This document shows positions 42,562-51,600 of a stretch of DNA of 64,000 bases, one piece after another. Position 1 is the stretch's first letter, and every line of letters begins with the position of its first letter. The DNA is taken from the NCBI RefSeq assembly GCF_033100795.1, contig NZ_JAWLVI010000002.1, positions 62,001 to 126,000 on the forward strand, written 5' to 3'. A program made the position numbers and the translations under genes. The notes beneath the pieces are model-generated. The model saw only the letters and a list, made by a program, of their open reading frames with translations. It did no database searches and was not told the origin of the DNA. The DNA comes from Pseudothioclava sp033100795. Lineage in GTDB: Bacteria > Pseudomonadota > Alphaproteobacteria > Rhodobacterales > Rhodobacteraceae.

Positions 42562-44397
42562 CTACTCCGCGCACATAGCAGCATCATCGCAGCCGATGAA
42601 GCCCCCCGACTGCCGGTTCCAGTAACGCGCATAAAGCCCGCCCCGCGCCAATAGCTCCACGTGCGAGCCGATCTCGGTGATCTGACCGTGATCCAGAACG
42701 ACGATCCGGTCCATCTCGGCCAGCGTCGACAGGCGGTGCGCGATGGCCAGAACGGTCTTGCCCTCCATCACACGATGCAGCGCGGCCTGAATCGACGCCT
42801 CCACCTCGGAATCCAGCGCCGAGGTCGCCTCGTCCAGCACAAGGATCGGCGCGTCCTTCAGAAACGCCCGCGCAAGGGCGATCCGCTGGCGTTGCCCGCC
42901 CGAAAGTTTGACGCCCCGCTCCCCCAGCATCGCGTCATAGCCCTTGTTGCCCTTGTGATCGGTGAGCGATTGGATGAACTCGTGTGCCTCGGCGGCTTTG
43001 GCGGCGGCGATCATCTCGTCCTCGGTCGCTTCGGGGCGGCCATAAAGGATGTTCTCTCGCGCCGAGCGGTTGAACATCGCCGTTTCCTGCGTGACCATCC
43101 CGATCGCATGACGCAGGCTTTCCTGCGTCACCGTCGCGACATCGGTCCCGTCGATCAGAATTTGGCCTTTCTCGGTGTCATAGAGCCTTAATAGCACCGA
43201 AACGAGCGTCGATTTGCCCGCACCGGACGCCCCGACAATGCCGATTTTCTCGCCCGGATGAATCGTCAGATTGATCCCGTTGATGCCACCCGAAGCCGTG
43301 CCATAGGCAAAGGTCACACCTTCAAACCGGATCTCACCGCGCGGCACCTGCAAAGCGCCCGCATCAGGCCGATCCGTCAGGCCATGCGGCGGGGTCAGTG
43401 TTTTCATGCCATCCTCGACCTCACCGACCGAGCGCCAAATCCCCATCAGCGCCATCGAAACCCAGCCCGACATCTGCGCGAGACGAATGGAAATCGCCCC
43501 CGACGCGGCGACATCTCCGGGGCTTGCGGCGCCGCGTTGCCACATCACAATCGCCAGCCCAACAAGGATTACCGGTAACAGCCCCGACAGCACCATCTGC
43601 GAGGCCCGATACCAGACCGACAAAGACCCGAACGCCTGCGCCGTCATCCGATGGCCCCGCATTGCCTCCAGCGCCGCGCGATCTTCATGCGCGGTATGGG
43701 CAAACAGCTTGACCGTTTTGATATTCGTCACGGTGTCGACCACCTGCCCCGTGACCATCGCCCGCGCGCCCGCGTTCGCCTCGGCGCGCCCTCGGATATG
43801 GGGCAAAAAAGCTCTAATCAGGCCGAGATAGAGACACATCCAGACCGCCAGCGCCGCCGCCCCCCATGCCTCGATCCCCAACAGAACCACGATCGAACCG
43901 ACAATCGAGGACAGCGCGAAAAAGCCGGTATTGTTGATCTCGCTCACCGTCTGGGTCACGGCATTCGCCGTCTGCATCTGCTTTTGCGCAATCCGTCCCG
44001 CGAAATCGTTGTCGAAAAACGTTACCGACTGCCCCATCGTCCAGCGATGCAGCCGCGCGAGCACCTGCGGGAACACGGTGGGTGTCACCAGAAGGCTGGT
44101 TGAGGCCGAACTCAGCCCGAACATCAGCGGGCGCAGCAACAGGTAAAAGGCCGCAAACCCCGCAACCAGCCAAAGGTTATCACCGAAAACCGTGTCGGGG
44201 TTTGCGCCCAGAATCCCGTCGATCACATAGCCGATCAACAGGGCCGAGATCACCTCCATCGAGCCCGCAAGCGCGGACAGCACCGCATCCACCGCAATAA
44301 TCGGCCAGCTTCCGCGCAGACACCAACGCAGAAAGCCAAGCAATTGACGGGGTGGCGGGCCATCGGCGGGGCGAAACGGATCAGGACGCAGGAACAT
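42562..44397 (-). CDS. ABC exporter (fused permease and ATPase)
   Basis: The 611-residue half-transporter has six membrane segments in residues 30-330, including an EVISALLIGYVIDG helix, and a C-terminal ATPase with Walker A GASGAGKST (about 405), the LSGGQRQRIALARA signature and Walker B LVLDEATSALD. It should act as a homodimer exporting lipids or small hydrophobic molecules; the substrate is not determinable. I start at 44397 (MFLRPDPFRP); a TTG ten codons earlier is possible. It lies between the RNA methyltransferase gene and the CCA-adding enzyme gene, all on the minus strand. Confidence 0.9.
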   Translation of the reverse strand: MFLRPDPFRPADGPPPRQLLGFLRWCLRGSWPIIAVDAVLSALAGSMEVISALLIGYVIDGILGANPDTVFGDNLWLVAGFAAFYLLLRPLMFGLSSASTSLLVTPTVFPQVLARLHRWTMGQSVTFFDNDFAGRIAQKQMQTANAVTQTVSEINNTGFFALSSIVGSIVVLLGIEAWGAAALAVWMCLYLGLIRAFLPHIRGRAEANAGARAMVTGQVVDTVTNIKTVKLFAHTAHEDRAALEAMRGHRMTAQAFGSLSVWYRASQMVLSGLLPVILVGLAIVMWQRGAASPGDVAASGAISIRLAQMSGWVSMALMGIWRSVGEVEDGMKTLTPPHGLTDRPDAGALQVPRGEIRFEGVTFAYGTASGGINGINLTIHPGEKIGIVGASGAGKSTLVSVLLRLYDTEKGQILIDGTDVATVTQESLRHAIGMVTQETAMFNRSARENILYGRPEATEDEMIAAAKAAEAHEFIQSLTDHKGNKGYDAMLGERGVKLSGGQRQRIALARAFLKDAPILVLDEATSALDSEVEASIQAALHRVMEGKTVLAIAHRLSTLAEMDRIVVLDHGQITEIGSHVELLARGGLYARYWNRQSGGFIGCDDAAMCAE

Positions 44398-44438
44398 GGG
44401 CCGACGATAGCCTGACCCGATGGGCAAGGGGAGAGGGC

Positions 44439-45596
44439 TTAGCGCAAAAGCTCGTCACGGGTGAGTGAAAACCCAGACGCGATCCAGAGTGCCTCAAGCC
44501 GCTTCAACTCGGCCCCAAGCGCCTGCCCGCTAAAGCGATCCAGCAAATCCGCCCCGCGCAGGGGGAACTCTGCCGCCGCCGCTTTTTCCGCGTTTTGCAG
44601 TGAAATAGGATCGAATTGCGTCTGAAGCAGCACCGCACGCAAAAGCAAAACCGCCCGCGCATCGGCAAAGCCAAGGCGGTAGCCAAGCTCGGCGGGGCTT
44701 TCGGTGGTCCCAACATGATCACGCAAAACCTGCAACCTGCGTGTTTCGGCTTTGGACAGGCGCAGCGCCCGCGCAACGTCCTGCCCACCAAGAGTGGTGA
44801 GCCGAAGCAACCAATCAGGCTCTATTCCAGCGTAATTTAGTCTTTCAAGATGCACCAGCGGCGCCAGCGCGCGCAGGTCCGCCCCCGCAATCACACGCGC
44901 CAGAATTCCACTTTGCGCCATACTCGCGACGGCTGGCGCAGGGTCGGGCGCGGCCAGAAGCTTGCGCATCTCGTGGCCGATGCGTTCTTTGGAAAGCGCC
45001 TCTATTCCGTCCTGATTTGCCGCCGAGGCCGCGAACCCTTCGACATCAAGCCCAGCTTCGGCATCACCATACCAAGCGGTGAACCGGAAGAAACGCAAGA
45101 TACGCAGGTAGTCCTCGTGGATGCGGTTTTCGGGCGTGCCGACAAAACGGATACGGCGCGCCGCTAAATCCTCTAACCCCTCGCCAATCGGGTCGAGAAC
45201 CGTGCCCGAGGCGTCCAGATAAAGCGCATTCACCGTAAAGTCGCGGCGATGCGCATCGTCCAGAATGTTGTCGGAAAATGCGACGGTTGCGTGACGCCCA
45301 AACGTCTCTATATCACGGCGAAACGTGGTTATTTCGAACATCGCATGATTCCGCACAGCCGTAATCGTGCCGTGCTCGATTCCGGTCGGGATCGCCTTGA
45401 ACCCAGCCTGCGTAACCCGCCGCACGGTTTCATCGGGCGTATTGCTTGTCGCGATGTCCAGATCGGAAACCGGCGCGCCCAAAAGGGCGTTTCGCACGCA
45501 TCCACCAACAAGATACGCCTGCGCTCCGCCCTTGGTCAGCGCGGCCAGAATGGTTTGGGTCGGCTCTGCCAAAAGCCAGTCGGCAGTGAGTTTCAT
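44439..45596 (-). CDS. CCA tRNA nucleotidyltransferase
   Basis: This enzyme adds or repairs the 3' CCA of tRNAs. The 385-residue class II nucleotidyltransferase has the catalytic YLVGGCVRNALLGAPVSDLD (GG and DxD at about residues 33-51), RRDFTVNALY and the neck segment PENRIHEDYLRILRFFRFTA. No HD domain is evident in the C-terminus. The start overlaps the stop of the Nudix hydrolase gene (ATGA), a coupling often seen in Rhodobacteraceae. Confidence 0.93.
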   Translation of the reverse strand: MKLTADWLLAEPTQTILAALTKGGAQAYLVGGCVRNALLGAPVSDLDIATSNTPDETVRRVTQAGFKAIPTGIEHGTITAVRNHAMFEITTFRRDIETFGRHATVAFSDNILDDAHRRDFTVNALYLDASGTVLDPIGEGLEDLAARRIRFVGTPENRIHEDYLRILRFFRFTAWYGDAEAGLDVEGFAASAANQDGIEALSKERIGHEMRKLLAAPDPAPAVASMAQSGILARVIAGADLRALAPLVHLERLNYAGIEPDWLLRLTTLGGQDVARALRLSKAETRRLQVLRDHVGTTESPAELGYRLGFADARAVLLLRAVLLQTQFDPISLQNAEKAAAAEFPLRGADLLDRFSGQALGAELKRLEALWIASGFSLTRDELLR

Positions 45597-46192
45597 GCAT
45601 CCCCCATCCGGTCAGACAATGCGCGCAGCATACGCGCAGTTGCCCCCCAGATGTAATAGGGTCCAAACGGCGCAACATAGTAGCTGCGCCACATGCCCCG
45701 CCAGCGCCGCCGCTCGACCCGAAAGCTGGACGGATTCGCGATATGCGTCAGCGGAACGGTGAAGACCTCGTCCACCTCACCCGGTTCGGGGATAGGAGCA
45801 AACGGGCGGTGAATCTGCGCCAGAACTGGCGTCACCCAAAAGCCCGTCACGGTCTCATGTGGCTCTAATTCACCTAGAATCGTGACGTTTTCACTGGGAA
45901 GGCCTATTTCCTCATGCGCCTCGCGCAGCGCTGCACCTATCGGGCCAGCGTCATCAGGATCGACCTTGCCACCGGGAAAGGCAATCTGTCCGGGGTGGTG
46001 TTTCAGATGCGAGGCGCGTTTGGTCAGGTAGAGCCGCGCGCCGTCTTGCGTCACCTCGAACGCCACAAGCACACCCGCTGGTCGCAGCTTGCGCCCCTCG
46101 GGGAGTTTGAACTCGGGGTTCAGGTCGTAATCCGAAGACGGCCGCCCCGGGCGGCCCAAAGCAGCCAGAACCGGGGCGAGCGGATCACTCAT
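45593..46192 (-). CDS. CoA pyrophosphohydrolase-like Nudix protein
   Basis: The 199-residue protein carries a CoA-type Nudix region: LTKRASHLKHHPGQIAFPGG (the UPF0035 signature) followed by the Nudix box REAHEEIGLPSE. It should hydrolyse CoA or a similar nucleotide diphosphate. The start at 46192 lies inside the end of hslO (eight-base overlap), and its stop overlaps the CCA-enzyme start. An in-frame start nine codons upstream is less likely. Confidence 0.9.
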   Translation of the reverse strand: MSDPLAPVLAALGRPGRPSSDYDLNPEFKLPEGRKLRPAGVLVAFEVTQDGARLYLTKRASHLKHHPGQIAFPGGKVDPDDAGPIGAALREAHEEIGLPSENVTILGELEPHETVTGFWVTPVLAQIHRPFAPIPEPGEVDEVFTVPLTHIANPSSFRVERRRWRGMWRSYYVAPFGPYYIWGATARMLRALSDRMGDA

Positions 46193-47204
46193 CAGGCGTT
46201 TCCGCCTTGGGTGAACCATCCGGGTTCAACGTCGCCTGAAACCCGAGGCTTTCCGGGTCCATATCATAATGCGCGCCGCAGAACTGGCAGTCCGCCGTCA
46301 CGCGCCCCTCTTCGTTGATCATATGCGCCATCTCGCGCCTGGAATAGATGGACAGCGATTCGCGCACGCGCGCCTCCGAACAGGTGCAGCCAAACTGCAC
46401 CGGCTGCGGGTCAAACACACGCGGGCCTTCTTCGTGGAACAGACGCACCAGAAGCTCGGTCGGCTGCACCGTCGGGCCGATCAGCTCCATCTGCTCGACC
46501 GTATCCAGAAGGGTATTGGCGCGGGTCCAGTTTTCCTCCTGATCGTGGTCCAGAATATCGGATGCGGTCAGCAGACCACCGTCGCCCGAACCCTCTTCGC
46601 CCCGCAACGGCGAGGCAGGCGGCATGGTTTGCAGCATGACGCCACCGGCGCGCCACGCCTCGGCCTGACCGGGCAAGGTCGAACGCCCGTAGGCCAGCGA
46701 GAACCGTGTCGGAAGCTGCTCGGACTGCGCGAAATACGTCTCTGCACAGGCCGAAAGCGAGCCTCCGGCCAGCGGCGTAATCCCCTGATACGGCGTCGTG
46801 CCTTTGCCCTGGTCGATCAGAATGGCGAAGTAACCCTGGCCGATCTGCGCAAACGGGTCGGCTGTGGTATCAAGACGCTCGGCATCGAAACTCGCCCAGC
46901 CACGGATGCGGGCAGGCGCGCCTTCTTGGGTCGGCGCATAGTAATCGGTCGCCAGAATACGGATCGGGCCGCTGCCACGCACCTGAAGCGAGAGCTTCCA
47001 GCGCAGCTTCACCGTCTGGCCGATCAGCGCGGTCAGCAGCGCGATCTCGGCAACCATAGCCTCGACAACCGCAGGATAGTTATGCTGCCGGAGCACGTTT
47101 TCCAGAACGCCATCCAGACGGGCCACGCGCCCGCGCACATCCGAGCGATCAAGTTGGAACGGAAGGACGGTATCGTCCCATGCAATTTGCGAAAGCGTGC
47201 TCAT
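46185..47204 (-). CDS. hslO: Hsp33 redox-regulated chaperone
   Basis: Hsp33 is a zinc-containing chaperone switched on by oxidation in the cytoplasm. The 339-residue protein has the redox region with CTCSEARV (CxC) and ADCQFCGAHY (CxxC) near the C-terminus, the cysteines that hold zinc when reduced. The N-terminal part has the family's DCRGPLGTIL-like strand region and PLAGGSLSACAETYF. AAGGACACGAT precedes the ATG. It heads the hslO-Nudix-CCA set on the minus strand. Confidence 0.92.
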   Translation of the reverse strand: MSTLSQIAWDDTVLPFQLDRSDVRGRVARLDGVLENVLRQHNYPAVVEAMVAEIALLTALIGQTVKLRWKLSLQVRGSGPIRILATDYYAPTQEGAPARIRGWASFDAERLDTTADPFAQIGQGYFAILIDQGKGTTPYQGITPLAGGSLSACAETYFAQSEQLPTRFSLAYGRSTLPGQAEAWRAGGVMLQTMPPASPLRGEEGSGDGGLLTASDILDHDQEENWTRANTLLDTVEQMELIGPTVQPTELLVRLFHEEGPRVFDPQPVQFGCTCSEARVRESLSIYSRREMAHMINEEGRVTADCQFCGAHYDMDPESLGFQATLNPDGSPKAETPDE

Positions 47205-47302
47205 ATCGTGTCCTTGGGTCTCAGCGCGGTCTTTTCCTGACGGTCGCGCGCTGGCATACCGTGCCTATATAGGCGGAGCAACCACAGACCCAAGGGGGAA
47301 AG

Positions 47303-47752
47303 ATGATCCGACGCTTTGGTGAACCGGCAAAAACAGGGCAAACCTACACGCGCCGCGGCGGCGCCTATGCGGTTTTGCTGCGCGATGGCGAGGTTCTGGT
47401 GACGCATCAAGCGTCACCCACCCCCGAGTTTCAACTTCCCGGCGACGGGATCGACCCCGGCGAAAGCCCGATCCGCGCACTGCACCGCGAGGTCTATGAG
47501 GAAACAGGATACCTGATTTCTACCCCCCGCAGGCTGGGGGCATTCAGACGCTTCACCTATATGCCGGAATACGAAATCTGGGCCGAGAAGATTTGCTTTA
47601 TATATATCGCACGCCCCACGCGCAGGCTTGGCCCACCCACCGAACCCGATCACGACGCCGTCTGGATGAGCCCCGATGCCGCGCTTGAGAACCTTGCAAA
47701 TAGCGGGGACAGGCACTTCCTGATGCGGGCGTTGAGGGATTTTCGTTGTTAA
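47303..47752 (+). CDS. Nudix hydrolase
   Basis: The 149-residue protein has a complete Nudix box: GDGIDPGESPIRALHREVYE continuing into ETGYLI. The spacing G-x5-E-x7-REVxEExG is intact, so it should bind magnesium and cleave a nucleoside diphosphate linked to another group. The substrate is unknown. AAGGGGGAAAG precedes the ATG. It is divergent from hslO, with 98 bases between, and lies just before the adhesin operon. Confidence 0.88.
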   Translation: MIRRFGEPAKTGQTYTRRGGAYAVLLRDGEVLVTHQASPTPEFQLPGDGIDPGESPIRALHREVYEETGYLISTPRRLGAFRRFTYMPEYEIWAEKICFIYIARPTRRLGPPTEPDHDAVWMSPDAALENLANSGDRHFLMRALRDFRC

Positions 47753-47798
47753 TCGGTCACATAGTCCCCCCCGATTTCGCCGTTAACCCTACAAATTG

Positions 47799-47808
47799 AC
47801 CCTAGGGT
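47799..47808. promoter_or_regulatory. Palindrome ACCCTAGGGT upstream of adhesin operon
   Basis: ACCCTAGGGT is a perfect 10-base palindrome 104 bases before the adhesin start; TTAACCCTA, a similar half-site, lies 15 bases upstream. It may be an operator. No protein partner can be named. Confidence 0.35.
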
Positions 47809-47834
47809 AAATTCTGGGACTAGCCATAGGTGAT

Positions 47835-47859
47835 CTTTTGGTCTAGAAATAACCAAAAG
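47835..47859. promoter_or_regulatory. Inverted repeat CTTTTGGT-N9-ACCAAAAG upstream of adhesin operon
   Basis: Two perfect 8-base arms flank the 9-base centre CTAGAAATA, 53 bases before the adhesin start, in an A+T-rich stretch. It could be an operator or, if transcribed, a hairpin in the leader. It has no T-run and is not a terminator in the plus direction. Confidence 0.45.
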
Positions 47860-47866
47860 TATTAAT

Positions 47867-47889
47867 ACCTGCCGATCGAACGAGCAGGT
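47867..47889. promoter_or_regulatory. Inverted repeat ACCTGC-N11-GCAGGT in the adhesin leader
   Basis: The arms ACCTGC and GCAGGT are perfect over six bases and enclose CGATCGAACGA. It ends 22 bases before the adhesin ATG and close to the ribosome site GCGGAG. It resembles LuxR-type boxes in its outer arms (ACCTG and CAGGT), but the spacing is longer than the usual 20-base box. As RNA it would form a hairpin just upstream of the ribosome site. Confidence 0.4.
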
Positions 47890-47911
47890 TCCTGAGGCGG
47901 AGTAGTAAATA

Positions 47912-50227
47912 ATGGTAAAGTCGGTTGACTTTGCTGTTCGCGATTTTGCGGGCGGCGTAGCGTATGGTGCTGTTGCGGGCGATGGTGCCGGCAATTTTAT
48001 TCAGGTCGGAGCAGGCGATGAGATTTCGCTCAACCTGCGTCGGTATAACATTCTGAAATACGAACAATCCGGCAGCGATCTGAAGATCGTTCTGGTTGAC
48101 GGGCGAGAGATTACGCTCTCGGGCTATTTCAGCCAGCCCGAGGGACAGGAAGCGCAGCTTTACATCTCGGCCGACGGCGAGATTGCCGCTGTCAATCTTG
48201 AAGATATGGGCGATGGCGTGCTGTTTGCGAATTACGGCACCCCTGAAGCGATCGGTAAATGGAGCCCGAACGACCAGCTTGCCTTCCTCGACGGCGAGGA
48301 CATCGTCGCCCCCGCGACGGGTGACGATACCACCGGCATGGCGGCCTTCGCGCCCGCGCTTTTTGGCGGGATGGGAACGGCCGGGCTTGCTGGAGCGGGC
48401 CTTGTAGGCGCGGGCCTTCTGGGTGGCGGCGGCGGTGGCGGCGATGGCAGCTCGGGTGACGGCACCATCGTTCCGACCGTCGACAACCCCGATAGCGACA
48501 GCACTCTGACCACCGAAACCGAAAATCCGGCAGCCACCGTCACCGGCACCGGCGAAGCAGGCTCGACCGTGACGGTCGTGCTTGGCGACCAGACGCTTGA
48601 GACCACTGTCAACGAAGACGGCACCTGGGGCGTGACCTTCGAGGGCGAGAGCTTCCCCTCGGATGGCGATCTGAGCGCCGAGGTCACCGTTGTCGCCCCC
48701 GATGGCACGACTTATGATCTGGACGGGCCGGACTTTCTGATCGACATGACTCCGCCCGATGTTGCGGTAACCGAAGGCGCGGTTTCGACCTCGGATGTCG
48801 AAACCCTCGCGGAATATGCCAATGGCATTTCGATTTCAGGCACGGGCGAGGTGGGCGCAAGCATCACCGTCGAAGTGCTTGGCGAAACGCGATCGACCAC
48901 CGTCGGCGCCGATGGCAACTGGAGCGTGACCTTCACGCAAAGCCAGCTTCCCGCAGGCACCTATACCGAAGCGATGACAATCACCGCGACCGACATCAAC
49001 GGCAACGTAACCGTTCTTAACGACCAGCTTCAGGTCGATACCGAGGTGCAGAACTTCTCGGCCACGACGGCGACGCCCAATTCGATGATTGCCGACAACA
49101 TCGTTAACCACGCCGAGGCCGCGGGCGGGCTTGTCGTGACGGGCACGGTCGAGGCCGGGTCCACGGTTTCGGTGCAGCTTGCGAATGGTGCAACGGTTCA
49201 GGCGCAGGTTACAGGCACCACATGGACCGCAACGATCCCGGCAGGTTCGCTGCCTTCGGGCGAGTATCAGGACGTCGCGCTGACCGTGCGCGCCACCGAT
49301 GCTTATGGCAATACCGCCAGCCAGACGAGCCAGATCGACTTTGACACTGTGGTTCGCAATTTTGCGGTAAACACACAGGTTGCTGGCGATGGTATCGTCA
49401 ATGCCGCCGAGGCCGCCAACGGTTTTGCGATCAGCGGCACCGTCGAGGCTGGCTCGCAGGTCGTGGTTCAACTGGCCTCGGGCGCGATGCAGACAGCGAC
49501 GGCAGATGCGTCGGGAAACTGGTCGGTTACGTTCGGCCAGAGCGATCTGCAAGGACTGTCGGGCGCCATGACCTACACGGTCACCGCGACGGATCCGGCG
49601 GGGAATACTGCGGTGCTGAATAACACAAGCGCGCAGAACTTCACCTTCGACCTTGAAGCCCCCGACGCACCGATCATCACCGACAAGACCGATGACGGGG
49701 TCTCGACCCGCGCGCTTTACACCTCGGAAAGCGAGGGGGATCACTTTACCATCTCGGCAGTGTCGGGCAGCGGTGTGATTTCGACGGTCACAGATAGCGA
49801 GCCGTTCTCGCTGGGTGGCGAAGACCTTTATACCTTTGGCACCCGCGTGCCCAATGGCGAATATCTGGTGGTCACAGACACCGATGCCGCCGGAAACGAG
49901 GCGTCTACGCTTCTGGTCGTCGACGGCAACAATGATGTGGCCATCGACCTGAACAACAGCGGGCTTGCCAGCTTTGACTTCGGGTCGATTGATCTAAGCT
50001 ATACGCAAGCCTCGCTGTCGATCACCGAAGAGCAGATCCTGTCACTGACCGGCGCCGAGAATACGCTGGTTATCTCGGGGGATGCGAATGACTCTGTGAC
50101 CGCGCTTGGTGCGCAGGACACCGGACAGGATACGGTTGTCGGTGGGCAAACCCATTCGATCTATACGGTCGGCGATGACGGGGCGACGCTCCTGATCGAC
50201 GATCAGATCACCAACCTGACGATCTGA
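47912..50227 (+). CDS. BapA-like type I secreted adhesin with Ig-like repeats
   Basis: The 771-residue acidic protein has no Sec signal peptide. Residues 1-120 match a BapA-type prefix domain (NLRRYNILKYEQSGSDLKIV, ITLSGYFSQPEGQEAQLY), followed by a Gly- and Ala-rich linker with GGGGGGG. Then come four Ig-like repeats of about 100 residues with starts near 208, 307, 409 and 507 (motif TGTGEAGS/SGTVEAGS), and a further domain near 585. The C-terminus (residues 690-771) resembles the LapA-type secretion domain, with LSLTGAENTLVISGDANDSV and GDDGATLLIDDQ. It lacks RTX nonapeptides and I see no TAAG-type LapG cleavage site near the N-terminus. The three secretion genes follow directly, so it is their substrate. 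Confidence 0.85.
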   Translation: MVKSVDFAVRDFAGGVAYGAVAGDGAGNFIQVGAGDEISLNLRRYNILKYEQSGSDLKIVLVDGREITLSGYFSQPEGQEAQLYISADGEIAAVNLEDMGDGVLFANYGTPEAIGKWSPNDQLAFLDGEDIVAPATGDDTTGMAAFAPALFGGMGTAGLAGAGLVGAGLLGGGGGGGDGSSGDGTIVPTVDNPDSDSTLTTETENPAATVTGTGEAGSTVTVVLGDQTLETTVNEDGTWGVTFEGESFPSDGDLSAEVTVVAPDGTTYDLDGPDFLIDMTPPDVAVTEGAVSTSDVETLAEYANGISISGTGEVGASITVEVLGETRSTTVGADGNWSVTFTQSQLPAGTYTEAMTITATDINGNVTVLNDQLQVDTEVQNFSATTATPNSMIADNIVNHAEAAGGLVVTGTVEAGSTVSVQLANGATVQAQVTGTTWTATIPAGSLPSGEYQDVALTVRATDAYGNTASQTSQIDFDTVVRNFAVNTQVAGDGIVNAAEAANGFAISGTVEAGSQVVVQLASGAMQTATADASGNWSVTFGQSDLQGLSGAMTYTVTATDPAGNTAVLNNTSAQNFTFDLEAPDAPIITDKTDDGVSTRALYTSESEGDHFTISAVSGSGVISTVTDSEPFSLGGEDLYTFGTRVPNGEYLVVTDTDAAGNEASTLLVVDGNNDVAIDLNNSGLASFDFGSIDLSYTQASLSITEEQILSLTGAENTLVISGDANDSVTALGAQDTGQDTVVGGQTHSIYTVGDDGATLLIDDQITNLTI

Positions 50228-50238
50228 GGATGCACCCG

Positions 50239-51585
50239 ATGAGCCCCCGGAAAAGCCGCCCCAAGCCGCTTTCCCGGGCCTCTGCGGCGGCTCGGGGGCT
50301 GCTGGCAGTGGCGGCTGTGGCTGGCCTGTCCGGCTGCCTGGATCAAACACCTTTTCCCCTGACGCGATCGGCGTTTTCGGGCGCGGCAGAGCCGGGGTCG
50401 CTTGGCGCTCCGGTTGAGCGCACCGAGGAACGCTCGCAGATCATCGGCGACCTTCAGGCGCGTCGCTCGGTTCTTGCGCCGGGGGGCACCTATGCGCAGA
50501 TCGCGCAGGGCGTTCTGGATAATTCGGCAGGCACCGCGCAGGCGGATTTGCGGGTCAAGCGCTTGCAGGCCGAGGCGCGTTCAAAGAACTGGCTGCCGCA
50601 GATCGGGCCGTCTGTTTCGTTATCGAAGCTGGGTGATGTTGTCGCCTCGATGGTGGTGGATCTGGTGCTGTTCGACAACGGTGGCAAGCGCGCCGAACGC
50701 GAGTTCGCCGTGGCCGATGTCGAGGTCGCCGCCGTGGGTTATGCCGACGAGATGAACAGCCTTGTTGCGCAAGGCATCGGTCATTACCTCGACGCGCAGG
50801 AAGCCCGCGAACAGGCAGGCCTTGCCCGCCGCGCCGAGGGTCGTCTGGCCGAATACAACCGCATCATGAAGCTGCGCGTCAAAGGCGGGCTGTCGGATAT
50901 GTCGGAGGCGCGTGTTCTGGCGCAGAAGCTTGCGGAAATGCAGGCGACAGCGGCGGCGGATGAGGGCCGCGCCCGCACTGCTTTGGCGCAATTGCAACAG
51001 ATGACAACGGCGTCTGTAGATGGCCTTTCAGGGCTGGATAGGGTCGAAATGCCCGCTGCCGCGCCTGACTCTTTGGCGATCAAGCTGGCCGAGAGTGAGC
51101 GCGAACGCGCCGTGGCCGAAGCCAAAATGGCACGCGCGGGGATACTGCCGAAACTCGGCGCGGAAGCACGGATTGCGGACGGGTCAAGCGACGCAGGGCT
51201 GACGCTTGGCGTCGGGCAGATGCTCGGGTTCGGGACGGGTTCACAGCTTAAGGCCGTCGAAGCGATGCAGGACGCTGCCACCGCCCGCGTTGAAAAGGCA
51301 AAGCGCGATTCCGCACAGCGGCAGGTCGAGCTTGGGGCCAAGCTAGAGGCGCTCAGCGCGCGCGAGGAACGCGGGCGCAGCGTGACCGCACAGACGGGCC
51401 AGAGCCTTGATTTGTTCGCCCGCCAATACAAGCTCGGGCGGCGCAGCCTGATGGAACTGGTGTCGATGTATGAATCGTTTGCCGCCATGGAACGCGATCA
51501 GGCCGCGCTTAAATACGACATCGCGCGGATTAAGCTGGAAATGCTGCGTGAACGCGGGATATTGGTAGACGGGGGTAGGATTTAA
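50239..51585 (+). CDS. TolC-family outer-membrane lipoprotein of the type I system
   Basis: The 448-residue protein has a lipoprotein signal (LLAVAAVAGLSGC) and two long helical halves, the second containing LGAEARIADGSSDAGLTLGV, the usual outer-membrane efflux protein repeat. It would form the trimeric channel for the adhesin exporter. I use the ATG at 50239, which lies at a proper distance from GAGG; an ATG three codons earlier overlaps that site. It follows the adhesin stop by 11 bases and precedes the ABC gene by 15. Confidence 0.9.
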   Translation: MSPRKSRPKPLSRASAAARGLLAVAAVAGLSGCLDQTPFPLTRSAFSGAAEPGSLGAPVERTEERSQIIGDLQARRSVLAPGGTYAQIAQGVLDNSAGTAQADLRVKRLQAEARSKNWLPQIGPSVSLSKLGDVVASMVVDLVLFDNGGKRAEREFAVADVEVAAVGYADEMNSLVAQGIGHYLDAQEAREQAGLARRAEGRLAEYNRIMKLRVKGGLSDMSEARVLAQKLAEMQATAAADEGRARTALAQLQQMTTASVDGLSGLDRVEMPAAAPDSLAIKLAESERERAVAEAKMARAGILPKLGAEARIADGSSDAGLTLGVGQMLGFGTGSQLKAVEAMQDAATARVEKAKRDSAQRQVELGAKLEALSAREERGRSVTAQTGQSLDLFARQYKLGRRSLMELVSMYESFAAMERDQAALKYDIARIKLEMLRERGILVDGGRI

Positions 51586-51600
51586 CTAGGTGTTGGGTCT

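Noticed and set aside
48535..49670. Tandem DNA repeats inside the adhesin gene
   Set aside because: The repeats are at protein level (about 100 residues each) with diverged DNA, so this is a repeat-domain protein and not a DNA repeat array or CRISPR.
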